Below are positions 6,721 to 13,025 of a stretch of DNA of 15,393 nucleotides, piece after piece. Positions within the stretch are counted from its first letter, which is position 1. The number at the start of each line of letters is the position of its first letter. This DNA comes from Candidatus Thiodictyon intracellulare (GTDB taxonomy: Bacteria > Pseudomonadota > Gammaproteobacteria > Chromatiales > Chromatiaceae), in assembly GCA_016292295.1 (NCBI GenBank), contig JADNEJ010000431.1, positions 1 through 15,393 on the forward strand. Direction: 5' to 3'. The position numbers and the translations under genes were made by a program. The notes under the pieces were generated by a model, which worked only from the letters and a program-made list of their open reading frames with translations, was not told the origin of the DNA and searched no databases.

Positions 6721-7978
6721 CCCCCACTGGTATCAGAGCGCTGATGCCCGGCGCATGTCCCGCGCCCGCGGCACACTTTTAGCTTATGAGGCTGGCGGTG
6801 GAAAGACGGCCGCCATGATCTTGGCTGCCCAGCTGGCAGCACCCGATGGCCCCTGGTGGTTCACCACCAGGCGGGACGCCCTCGACAACTGGCGCAAAGA
6901 ATTGGCCATTTGGGCACCGGGCTTCACTAATTTTACCCTCTGCCACCACGAGGCAGCCGGCAATTACATGCGCGCCGGCGTGGCCGCCCGGTTTATCGGC
7001 ATTGATGAAAGCGACGAAGCCCGCAACGTCGAAACGGATCTATTCCAAATTCTCTATTCAATTTGTACGGTCCCTTCCCCGCACGGCCCCAAGAGAGTCG
7101 TTCCGGCGACGGCGACGCCGGTTCACAACGGGCCGGTGGATCTGCTGTCGCCGTTGTTGCTGATGGGTGTTTACACCTGGGACCAATACCAAGAGCTGCT
7201 TTTCTACTATACGGATCCTTCCCTCGACGGCTTCAACGGGCTGGATGTTCGCGGATCTTCGAATTTGCACGAGCTGGCGGCCGTCCTGCAACAGGTGATG
7301 ATTCGCCGGACGTACGCCGATTTTGGTTTCAGGATGCCCCAGCCGGTATTTTTCAACCAACCGGCCGACCGCGCGGCCGGCATCCAGGGTCAGGGCTATC
7401 GGCTAGCCGCCCAAGATTTTTCCGCTTGGTATCGTCGGACCCAGGGCCGGACGGCGCCGCCTTTGGCCAAGTTCGTCACTCTGCGCCGGCTGCTAGAGCT
7501 GGCCAAGTTGCCGGCGGCCATCGAATGCGTCTCCGGCGACCTGGCGGCCGGCGCTAAAAGCCTGACCTTCTGCGAATTTCGAGAGACGGCTTTAGCCCTT
7601 CACAAACAGTTCAAGGGCTCTGGCCTGGTCATCGGTGGGGATACGGCCGCCAACCGGGCCGAGACGATCGAAAGCTTGGACGCGGCCGACGGCTGCCCGA
7701 TCTTCGCGACGTCCGGCGCCCTGCGTAGCGCTCTAAACATGCAGATGGTTGATCGGGTCAACTACGTTTCTATGGGTTGGGATCCGACGGTTTTCACCCA
7801 GACGGGCGGCCGCGCCTGGCGCCAGGGCCGTCGGGATCCGGTGCTGCTGCGCCGGCTTTTTTTCCCCAATGACGATTTAGAAGACTACCTGCTTTTGGTG
7901 AACGAGAAAAAAGAAAATGTTTTGGAAACCCTCGGTTTATTGCCCACTTTGAACGTCAGAGCGCTTGTAAATAATTAA
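6659..7978 (+). CDS. SNF2-type superfamily 2 helicase/ATPase, up to 439 aa
   Basis: The motifs appear in SNF2 order: a Q-like segment PHWYQSADARR (22-32), motif I LLAYEAGGGKT (Lys49), motif Ia-like FTTRRDALDNWRKEL, motif II IDESDEARN (Asp116/Glu117), motif III ATATPVHNGPVDLLSPL (150-166), motif IV region LTFCEFRETALALHKQF, motif V-like FATSGALRSALNMQMVDRVNYV, and motif VI QTGGRAWRQGRR (381-392). It is short compared with cellular SNF2 proteins and lacks extra domains. The start is uncertain: ATG 6659 has no good binding site and overlaps the initiator gene by 62 bp; TTG 6713 keeps the Q-like segment; ATG 6755 would lose it. A replicative or recombination helicase working with the upstream initiator is the likely role. 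It is the only Walker-type ATPase I see in the genome, so a packaging role cannot be excluded. Confidence 0.9.
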   Translation: MVERPHGWPRSTRSLDPALPSPHWYQSADARRMSRARGTLLAYEAGGGKTAAMILAAQLAAPDGPWWFTTRRDALDNWRKELAIWAPGFTNFTLCHHEAAGNYMRAGVAARFIGIDESDEARNVETDLFQILYSICTVPSPHGPKRVVPATATPVHNGPVDLLSPLLLMGVYTWDQYQELLFYYTDPSLDGFNGLDVRGSSNLHELAAVLQQVMIRRTYADFGFRMPQPVFFNQPADRAAGIQGQGYRLAAQDFSAWYRRTQGRTAPPLAKFVTLRRLLELAKLPAAIECVSGDLAAGAKSLTFCEFRETALALHKQFKGSGLVIGGDTAANRAETIESLDAADGCPIFATSGALRSALNMQMVDRVNYVSMGWDPTVFTQTGGRAWRQGRRDPVLLRRLFFPNDDLEDYLLLVNEKKENVLETLGLLPTLNVRALVNN

Positions 7979-8020
7979 GGGGTATGTTTTTGGCGAGAAT
8001 CTTTTTAAAATCTTCAAGAG

Positions 8021-8056
8021 CCTAGGACGTGGGGCCCCCTGGGGGCTACGTCTAGG
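8021..8056. promoter_or_regulatory. Imperfect hairpin between the helicase and the next gene
   Basis: CCTAGGACGT (8021-8030) pairs with ACGTCTAGG (8048-8056) with one bulged G, and the inside is GC-rich with further pairing of CCCC and GGGG runs. No T-run follows on the + strand (it is followed by AAAAACC), so it is not a standard terminator. It could be an RNA-processing or attenuation structure or a DNA-binding site. The gap 7979-8076 also contains an A/T-rich stretch (TTTTTAAAAT near 8002-8011) that could hold a promoter. Confidence 0.4.
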
Positions 8057-8076
8057 AAAAACCTGGGGGCAGTATC

Positions 8077-8520
8077 ATGGGCAAAAAATCTCACAGCAAC
8101 TGGCCGCTGATTATCGGCGGTGCCGCGGTCGCCGGCCTGGCTCTTGTCGGCTTGAGCCAGCACGCCAAAGCCGCGGCAGCGCCCTTTGAGCCTTACGAAG
8201 ATCCCAGCCTGACCAAGCTGCAGGCAGCCAAGGCGATGACGGACAAATTGCACGCCCTTTTGACGGCCAAGGGCTTTGCCGTTTCGCCGGCATACGTCAC
8301 CGACGTCAGCGCGACGGAGTCGATTATTCCCAACAGCACCCTGACCCAGGGCCGCAACTTGGCCGCGGAAAATCAGACCGGCTATGAGACGTTTTACCAT
8401 TTTATGTGGGACTCAAACGGAATTCTAAAGTTCAACAACTACGATGTGAACGATGCCAGCAAGTGGGCAACCTTCACGAGCGATTACAATCAGGCGCTGG
8501 CCTATATTAATGCCCTCTAG
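8077..8520 (+). CDS. N-terminally membrane-anchored protein, 147 aa
   Basis: GGGGGC lies 6-11 bases before the ATG. After MGKKSHSNW comes a hydrophobic segment PLIIGGAAVAGLALVGLS (about 10-27), read as a transmembrane anchor or uncleaved signal; AKAAAAP just after it could alternatively be a cleavage site. The remainder is polar and mixed helix (LTKLQAAKAMTDKLHALLTAKGFA) and strand/turn (TGYETFYHFMWDSNGILKFNNYDV). A ~120-residue soluble part behind one membrane segment fits a phage membrane-associated or secreted protein. No catalytic motif recognised. Its last codons contain the ATG of the next gene. Confidence 0.68.
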   Translation: MGKKSHSNWPLIIGGAAVAGLALVGLSQHAKAAAAPFEPYEDPSLTKLQAAKAMTDKLHALLTAKGFAVSPAYVTDVSATESIIPNSTLTQGRNLAAENQTGYETFYHFMWDSNGILKFNNYDVNDASKWATFTSDYNQALAYINAL

Positions 8521-8788
8521 GGCGCCCCAGCCCGGCCAGGTCCAACGCTGGGCACAGTGCCAAAAATACCTGCGCCGGGCCGGTTCCCTGCCCGGCGCAC
8601 GGTCGTTGGCGGCCGCCGATGGCTTTTCCTGTAATACGTCGGTTTGGATCACTGCCTTGGGGAAGGTTTTGAAGCCAGAGACAGTCAAGGAATGCGAGAT
8701 TTGCGACGCGACCGGCCCGGCAGCCCAGGTCAGAGACACTGTTCGCGGCTGTTTCTGTATCCGTTGTGACGCCGATTTAAATAGATAG
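8510..8788 (+). CDS. Small zinc-finger-like protein, 92 aa
   Basis: The ATG at 8510 overlaps the upstream stop within ATGCCCTCTAG, the same 11-nt overlap arrangement as at 4043; there is no separate good binding site, so translation is probably coupled. The N-terminal half is basic (VQRWAQCQKYLRRAG). The C-terminal part contains CEIC (Cys62, Cys65) and CFCIRC (Cys81, Cys83, Cys86), which could form a four-cysteine zinc site of the CxxC...CxxC type. A small nucleic-acid-binding regulator is a reasonable guess but the family is not recognised. It is the last gene before the non-coding region. Confidence 0.6.
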   Translation: MPSRAPQPGQVQRWAQCQKYLRRAGSLPGARSLAAADGFSCNTSVWITALGKVLKPETVKECEICDATGPAAQVRDTVRGCFCIRCDADLNR

Positions 8789-8984
8789 CTAGATTTTTCG
8801 CCTGCCGGCACAACAACGCTTGACTCATAGTCCTAACCCGTCAGCTGCTTTACTGCCAAACTGGCGGCGGCCTTATTGTCAAAAAGATTGTAACAACGCT
8901 GACTTTTAGGCCACGGCCCCACCGTCAAAACCTTAAATAAATATACTGACTATGCGGCGAAAGTTTTTTAGCCCTTTACGTTTC

Positions 8985-9087
8985 GTTTTGGCGGCCGCGT
9001 GACTTCGATCGCTTGGCCGGCGGCTTTGCTCTGCTGCGCGCCGCAAAACCACCAGCCAAGCGATCGAAGCCCCCCGCCCGCCAAAAC
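8985..9087. repeat. Long near-palindrome (36-bp arms, 31-nt loop region)
   Basis: The left arm 8985-9020 and the right arm 9052-9087 are inverted copies. Two perfect blocks stand out: CTTCGATCGCTTGGC (9003-9017) with GCCAAGCGATCGAAG (9055-9069), and GTTTTGGCGG (8985-8994) with CCGCCAAAAC (9078-9087). The 8 bases between the two blocks are only partly matched. The core itself contains the self-complementary CGATCG. It could form a cruciform or a long RNA/ssDNA hairpin; origin or packaging signal are the main options. Confidence 0.85.
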
Positions 9088-9131
9088 TTTTTAAAATATT
9101 TTTGAAGGTAGAGCAAACCCGCATAATTACG

Positions 9132-9144
9132 CCCCCCCCCCCCC
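9132..9144. repeat. Homopolymer run of 13 C
   Basis: Thirteen consecutive C bases between the AT-rich flank of the palindrome and TATAGA. Its length may be imprecise because such runs are error-prone in sequencing. TATAGA (9145-9150) right after it could be part of a promoter for the gene at 9212. Confidence 0.8.
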
Positions 9145-9176
9145 TATAGACGCAGCGCCTGTGAAAGCGTAAAATT

Positions 9177-9204
9177 CCCTTGGTCGAATGTAGCGACCAA
9201 AGGG
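9177..9204 (+). promoter_or_regulatory. Hairpin covering the ribosome binding site of the 479-aa gene
   Basis: TTGGTCG (9180-9186) pairs with CGACCAA (9194-9200) around AATGTAG, and CCC/GGG can extend the stem past a one-base bulge (9177-9204). The right arm runs into AGGGGG, the binding site for ATG 9212. The structure could hide the site in mRNA or be a protein-binding dyad. Confidence 0.5.
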
Positions 9205-9211
9205 GGCACGG

Positions 9212-10651
9212 ATGGGCGGCGCCGGAAGTGGTCGAATGACAGGGAGAGAAGAGCGCGCAACAGCGGCAGCTGCTGCGAAGCTTAAGCGCACCCTGGAAAC
9301 CAACGCATTCTTAGCCCAAGAGGCAGCGCAACGCGGCGATCGTCTTTTCAAGGTCGTGCGCGTCTATGCATCCGGACAAAAGGCAACCTTGGGAACGATC
9401 CATAGCACCCAAGATGCTATCTTGGGCGCGCGATTCGGCGGCGGCGTTTATGAGCTGCACGAATTAGAGCGCGCAACCGAGACCGAAACCGGAAAGATCG
9501 TGCGCGCGATCCTTCATCCCAGCGCCTACCCCGTCAAAAAACAATTTGCCAAAGATCCGCACGAGCTTGAATTAGAGGATGCAACGCTAGACCGCGCAGC
9601 CGGCGGCCCATCGGTTTCTGCGACAGGCTTGGGCAATTTGTCACGAGAAGAAATTTTTCAAAAGGCCAAAGCAGAGGCCCGCACAGAATTCCAGCGAGAA
9701 GAAACCCAAAAGCAAATTGAGCGCCGTTTGGCAGAACTTGATCTGCGCTTTGAACGGATGATGAACGGCGACGGCGGAGGCATGGCCGGCAAGAAGAGCG
9801 CGACGGCCGAGATCCTAGAAATGTTCGATGCCTTTAAAAAATTGATGCCGGCGCCGGCGCCCAACTTCGCAGGCGCCAACTTAAGCCCGGCGCAGCAGAT
9901 GCAAGAAAGCTTGGAACTTTTTAAAACGATGAAAGCAACGCTGTCCGGCCTACAGGCAGAAACCAGCGACGGCAAGATCACCCCCATGGGCGAGAAACTG
10001 ATTTCAAGCCTGACTGATCTTGCAACGCGGGGCTTTAACGCTTGGGAACGCACAAGCCAAGCCACGGCCAGCCGGCCAGCTGCCGCGGGCGCCGTTGATC
10101 GACCTTTCGTCATCGATCAAAGCAATGCCGGCTATGCTCAAACTAAGAAGCCCGCGCCTTCTGCGCCGCCCCAACCTCCCCCAGCAGCCCAAGAGAATAG
10201 CGGATGGGCCCACACTAAGCGTCAGGCACCGCGGCCGGCAGTGACCGCGACGGCCGTTGCTGTCCGATCCAGCAGCTGGCCCGAACCTTTGACGGCGTAT
10301 CAGCCGACGCGCGCAGACTATGGAACCGAAGAAGAGTGGCTACAATTTCAGGATGACATCATGTCCTTTGAACTGATCGAATTTGTTAAAAAAGAAATGG
10401 AGGGCTTGATCGCCGGCGCGCCTGGATCCTCGGTCTTTAAGACTGCCGAAGAGATCCGCGCCCGTTGGATGGATCCGCAAGCGTCGCCGGCATGGCTTAA
10501 ATTGCGCGATGGGCTGCGTTCCTATCCAACCGAAACACTGGTCAGCCATTTTATCGGGATGCAGCCCGCCCTATGCCCTAGCCAACGTCATCGCGATTGC
10601 CTGGCCACTTTGATCGACGTTATCAAGGAAAGGGAAGGGGTCCAAACGTGA
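9212..10651 (+). CDS. 479-aa protein of unknown function with central coiled coil
   Basis: AAGGGGG stands just before the ATG. The N-terminus is Gly-rich and basic (MGGAGSGRMTGREER), then an Ala/Lys helix. Residues about 45-115 form a small folded unit (RLFKVVRVYASGQKATLGTI, AILGARFGGGVYELHELERAT, GKIVRAILHPSAYPV), with a 'RFGGGxYELxEL' element. About 150-190 is a strongly charged helix with coiled-coil character (REEIFQKAKAEARTEFQREE...). A further helical part (FKKLMPA..., LSPAQQMQESLELFKTMKAT) and a long Pro/Ala-rich, probably disordered stretch lead to a C-terminal helical domain (EEEWLQFQDDIMSFELIEFV..., WMDPQASPAWLKLRDGL). No Walker motif, nuclease or membrane segment. First gene after the control region and coupled to the next gene by a GTGA overlap. 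Packaging, scaffold or DNA-associated virion protein are possible. Confidence 0.75.
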   Translation: MGGAGSGRMTGREERATAAAAAKLKRTLETNAFLAQEAAQRGDRLFKVVRVYASGQKATLGTIHSTQDAILGARFGGGVYELHELERATETETGKIVRAILHPSAYPVKKQFAKDPHELELEDATLDRAAGGPSVSATGLGNLSREEIFQKAKAEARTEFQREETQKQIERRLAELDLRFERMMNGDGGGMAGKKSATAEILEMFDAFKKLMPAPAPNFAGANLSPAQQMQESLELFKTMKATLSGLQAETSDGKITPMGEKLISSLTDLATRGFNAWERTSQATASRPAAAGAVDRPFVIDQSNAGYAQTKKPAPSAPPQPPPAAQENSGWAHTKRQAPRPAVTATAVAVRSSSWPEPLTAYQPTRADYGTEEEWLQFQDDIMSFELIEFVKKEMEGLIAGAPGSSVFKTAEEIRARWMDPQASPAWLKLRDGLRSYPTETLVSHFIGMQPALCPSQRHRDCLATLIDVIKEREGVQT

Positions 10652-11211
10652 CGGAGCCGGCTGCGGTCACAGCTACGCCCACCGTCTGGCGGGATTTCCC
10701 GGCCACGGCCAAGCGCATGGTCGAGATCATCCAAGAGGCTAGCCGAGATCCAGAGCTGCGCGCCAAAGCAATTGAGATCATCAAGCCAGCTGCGTCAGGC
10801 TTTTACATGAATGAAGCGCGGTTGCTCTTCAACTATTTCCGCGACGCCATCAAATACGTTGGCGATCCAATGAACGAAGATGTATTCCAATGGCCGTTGC
10901 TGACTCTCCGCAATCAGGCAGCCGATTGCAACAATCGCGTTGTCGCCTTGGCTGCCCTGGCGCGTTCGATCGGTTTTCCGGTCCAGCTGGTCTTTGCTTG
11001 GGAAGATCCCAATGCAAATCCAGAAAAAGATTATCCCGGTCATGTCTGGCTTAGACTCGACGCGACCAAGCAGGAAGAGCAGGAGCCGATCTGGATTCCG
11101 CTAGAAACTACGCCGACGCGCGATGTTGTCGCTATGGCAACCAACATTTATTTACAGTTCGGAAATGAATTCCCCATCCATGGGCACCGCGAAACGATCG
11201 ACGTTGCCTAG
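10648..11211 (+). CDS. Transglutaminase-like (papain-fold) cysteine protein, 187 aa
   Basis: GTG 10648 overlaps the previous stop (GTGA) and has AAGGGG 7 bases upstream; the ATG at 10597 would add a basic tail over the neighbouring gene, so I prefer GTG. The core motif of transglutaminase-like proteins is visible: NQAADCNNRVVALAALARSIGFPVQLVF with Cys94, then YPGHVWLRLDA with His132, then PIWIPLETTP with Glu153 at the place where Asp is usual. Such domains act as cysteine proteases or cross-linking enzymes, and several occur in phages. Upstream helices (AKRMVEIIQEASRDPELRAKAIEIIKPA) precede the core. Between a large unknown protein and a membrane-anchored peptidase, a role in processing or cross-linking virion proteins is plausible (inference). 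Confidence 0.83.
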   Translation: MTEPAAVTATPTVWRDFPATAKRMVEIIQEASRDPELRAKAIEIIKPAASGFYMNEARLLFNYFRDAIKYVGDPMNEDVFQWPLLTLRNQAADCNNRVVALAALARSIGFPVQLVFAWEDPNANPEKDYPGHVWLRLDATKQEEQEPIWIPLETTPTRDVVAMATNIYLQFGNEFPIHGHRETIDVA

Positions 11212-11220
11212 GCGGCATCC

Positions 11221-11880
11221 ATGGAAAACCTTGTACGGGTCGAAGCGTATTACCGAAACGCGCAGGGTCAGACAGTTCCAGCAAATCCGCTCAATGCTCT
11301 GATGGCCCAAGATGCCGCGCAAGAATGGGCGGCCTGGCGCGCAGAGGCTGTCGGCCGCGGCTGGGAACTCTTGATCTCCCCACCGGCTGCAGGCCAGGGC
11401 GACTATACGCGGGCGATGTTTAGAAGCCCAGCTGACGCGCAGTGGATCGCGCAGAACGCAACAGCCACGTCGGCCGCGGTAGACTCTTCAACGCACCAGG
11501 CCGGCCGCGCTGTTGATCTTGATCTCGATGCAATGGCTGCGACCTGGTCAGACTACGATTACAACGACCTGGTCGCCATGGCCCGCCGGCATGGCTTCAC
11601 TAATCGGGTCTACACGGCCAACGGTACGGAGCCCTGGCACTTTGACGATGATCCGGTCAAACAAGGCCTCTTTCCATCGATGACGGCGGCCGTCGAAGCG
11701 ATCGGGAATACCACGGCGCAAGTGACGGCGGCCGTTGCGGCCGGCCTGGATACGCCCCAGCTGGCGGCGATCAAAGCAGCTGCAGGATCCCCGTTGGGAA
11801 TCGCCGTTGGCCTGGCGGCCGTCGGACTAGGGATCTGGGCTTTTCGCCGGCGACGGAGGAAAAATGCGGGTAAAGGTTAA
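11221..11880 (+). CDS. VanY-like M15 peptidase with C-terminal membrane anchor, 219 aa
   Basis: Residues 91-101 (THQAGRAVDLD) and 136-141 (TEPWHFD region) are the M15B metallopeptidase motifs: zinc ligands His92, Asp99 and His140, with Glu137 as catalytic base. The family cuts D-Ala-D-Ala or L-Ala-D-Glu-type bonds in peptidoglycan. After the catalytic domain, an Ala/Val/Thr linker leads to a transmembrane segment (PLGIAVGLAAVGLGIWAF, about 191-208) followed by RRRRRKN, so the enzyme is membrane-anchored with the arginines most likely on the inner side. There is no signal peptide. That layout fits a hydrolase sitting in a virion membrane and used at entry, or one used at release. It starts 9 bp after the upstream gene and its end overlaps the next small gene. 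Confidence 0.92.
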   Translation: MENLVRVEAYYRNAQGQTVPANPLNALMAQDAAQEWAAWRAEAVGRGWELLISPPAAGQGDYTRAMFRSPADAQWIAQNATATSAAVDSSTHQAGRAVDLDLDAMAATWSDYDYNDLVAMARRHGFTNRVYTANGTEPWHFDDDPVKQGLFPSMTAAVEAIGNTTAQVTAAVAAGLDTPQLAAIKAAAGSPLGIAVGLAAVGLGIWAFRRRRRKNAGKG

Positions 11881-12043
11881 AATAAAAGAGGCCATTAAAA
11901 ACGGCCGCCCAGTTTACGGCTACGAAGTTCGCAACGAAAAAGGCTATTTGCACGCTGCTAGTCATGGCTATTTTATGAAAAAAAATGCCGTGGCTGATGG
12001 GAAGCGCGTAGCCGAGAACATCAAAAGAACGTATTACCCGTGA
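11864..12043 (+). CDS. Small basic protein, 59 aa
   Basis: CGGAGGAAAA directly before the ATG is one of the best ribosome binding sites in the window. The start lies inside the end of the peptidase gene (17-bp overlap). The protein MRVKVKIKEAIKNGRPVYGYEVRNEKGYLHAASHG... carries many Lys/Arg residues and looks like a small alpha/beta fold with no hydrophobic segment. Its stop overlaps the GTG start of the next gene (GTGA). The basic charge would suit DNA or RNA binding; no family recognised. Confidence 0.7.
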   Translation: MRVKVKIKEAIKNGRPVYGYEVRNEKGYLHAASHGYFMKKNAVADGKRVAENIKRTYYP

Positions 12044-12237
12044 CGCCTGATGAGCAACAGCAGGCGATCGCGGCATTGTTGCAAGCGGGAGTTTCGCAGC
12101 CCGCGGCACGCGCAGCAGCTGAACAGGTAGCAATACAAGTTTTCATGGAAGATTACGGCCCGGCCGTGATCTTTAGTAGTGCGCTGATACTAGGATCGGT
12201 TTTTGCGATCGGCGTTGCAGTGGGAGAAACAAAATGA
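12040..12237 (+). CDS. Small membrane protein, 65 aa
   Basis: GTG start overlapping the previous stop. An N-terminal helix (DEQQQAIAALLQAGVSQPAARAAAEQVAIQVF) is followed by one transmembrane segment (GPAVIFSSALILGSVFAIGVAVG, about 40-62) and a two-residue polar tail. A helical head of this size with one C-terminal membrane segment is common in membrane-containing phage virions and in small holin-like proteins; both stay open. Its stop overlaps the next ATG (ATGA). Confidence 0.7.
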   Translation: MTPDEQQQAIAALLQAGVSQPAARAAAEQVAIQVFMEDYGPAVIFSSALILGSVFAIGVAVGETK

Positions 12238-12644
12238 GATCGACAATGCGACAATCATCGTTGCGCGGCGGCGGCATGGGATCCTGGTTCACGGATATTG
12301 CCAGTAGTGTCGGGATCAACTTGAATCCTACCTATTCGCCGGTATGGCAAACAGCGGTTGCGCCGGCGATCGATGTGGCCAGCACCATCATAACCGGCGT
12401 TCCCGCTGGATCGATCATCAATGCCGCGGCGAACATCTTGGATCCGCACGCGGCATCACCTCCGCCGGTAGCTGGCGCCCCTCAAATGATCTACCCAACG
12501 CCGGTAACACCCGCGGCACAGCCAGCAACGGCTGCCGCTGCACCTGCCAGCAAAACCGGCACCTATATCTTGTACGGCCTGGGCGGCCTGGTCGTGGCCG
12601 GCGCCGGGTATGGCCTCTATCAAGCGTCAAAGAAGAAAAAATAA
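12234..12644 (+). CDS. C-terminally anchored small protein with RQSSLRGG motif, 136 aa
   Basis: GGGAG precedes the ATGA overlap. A second in-frame ATG at 12246 begins the segment shared with the next gene. The N-terminus contains SLRGGGMG (residues 9-16). The middle is hydrophobic and helical (AIDVASTIITGVPAGSIINAAANIL), then a Pro/Ala-rich linker, then one transmembrane segment (YILYGLGGLVVAGAGYGLY, about 111-129) and a lysine tail (KKKK). The topology suggests a tail-anchored virion membrane protein. The LRGG-G/M sequence matches double-glycine processing sites in general form (for example the (M/I/L)xGG-x rule of adenovirus protease), which is only an analogy. Confidence 0.7.
   Translation: MRSTMRQSSLRGGGMGSWFTDIASSVGINLNPTYSPVWQTAVAPAIDVASTIITGVPAGSIINAAANILDPHAASPPPVAGAPQMIYPTPVTPAAQPATAAAAPASKTGTYILYGLGGLVVAGAGYGLYQASKKKK
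12246..12280 (+). repeat. Duplicated 5' module, copy 1 (encodes MRQSSLRGG)
   Basis: Bases 12252-12272 are identical to 12660-12680 (21 nt), and the match extends left to the ATG with one A/G change and right, after a GGC insertion, to ATGGG. Identity extends to synonymous positions. Confidence 0.9.
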
Positions 12645-13016
12645 ATGCAGCGGATGCGGCAATCATCGTTGCGCGGCGGCATGGGGGTCTGGTCGCTCAA
12701 TCCCAATTTATGGGGCCTGACACAAGATCAGGCTACAGCATACGAACAGGCCCAGGCGCAGGCTGCCTTGACAGCGCAACAGGTTGCAGCTCAGGCGGCA
12801 GTTTTAAAGGCGCAGACAGACGCGGCTGTTAATCAAGCTAATCCTGGCATTTTATCGACCTTTTCACAGACCATGCAGGGCACAGTTAAGGCAGCTGGGG
12901 GCGCTTCTAGTCTCTTGCTCTGGGGGGCCGTCATCGGCCTAGGAGTGTGGGCCTACGTTGAAGTTCAAGATTCAAGAAAAACGCGGAAAGCCGCGGCACA
13001 ATTTTTCTCGAAGTAA
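12645..13016 (+). CDS. C-terminally anchored small protein with RQSSLRGG motif, 123 aa
   Basis: It starts immediately after the previous stop, with AAGAAGAAAAAATAA upstream. An in-frame ATG at 12654 begins the sequence shared with the preceding gene. SLRGGMG lies at residues 8-14. Residues about 27-66 form an Ala/Gln-rich amphipathic helix (YEQAQAQAALTAQQVAAQ...). One transmembrane segment follows (SLLLWGAVIGLGVWAYVEV, about 89-107), then a basic tail (DSRKTRKAAAQFFSK). Same overall plan as its upstream neighbour, so the pair look like duplicates that diverged outside the N-terminus, or unrelated proteins sharing a processing or sorting signal. Confidence 0.7.
   Translation: MQRMRQSSLRGGMGVWSLNPNLWGLTQDQATAYEQAQAQAALTAQQVAAQAAVLKAQTDAAVNQANPGILSTFSQTMQGTVKAAGGASSLLLWGAVIGLGVWAYVEVQDSRKTRKAAAQFFSK
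12654..12685 (+). repeat. Duplicated 5' module, copy 2 (encodes MRQSSLRGG)
   Basis: Second copy of the nucleotide module at 12246-12280, 408 bp downstream; one base differs in the codon after ATGCG and one GGC codon is missing. Confidence 0.9.
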
Positions 13017-13025
13017 GGGGGCATC

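Larger units (their letters stand above)
8789..9211. other. 423-bp non-coding region, candidate replication origin or control region
   Basis: The largest gap in the genome. From left to right it holds two copies of AACAACGCT followed by (T)GACT (8813-8825 and 8892-8904), an AT-rich block (about 8931-8947), a 103-bp near-palindrome (8985-9087), a second AT-rich block (about 9085-9107), a run of 13 C (9132-9144), and a hairpin (9177-9204) that includes the next gene's binding site. A 63-codon open frame on the minus strand exists here but has no binding site. Direct repeats, a large dyad and AT-rich flanks together are typical of origins; the assignment is inference. Confidence 0.55.

Noticed and set aside
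7063-7557. 164-codon + strand frame inside the helicase gene
   Set aside because: Overlaps the conserved SNF2 motifs in another frame; no binding site.
8021-8056. Hairpin as a terminator after the helicase
   Set aside because: No T-run on the + strand after the stem.
8933-9124. 63-codon minus-strand frame in the non-coding region
   Set aside because: No binding site, runs through the large palindrome, and the protein shows no coherent structure.
9658-10113. 151-codon open frame on the minus strand
   Set aside because: Antisense to the 479-aa gene; composition is what reverse reading of Ala/Glu-rich codons gives.
12344-12832. 162-codon + strand frame over the two LRGG genes
   Set aside because: The two genes in the other frame have binding sites, coupled starts and membrane segments; this frame has none of these.
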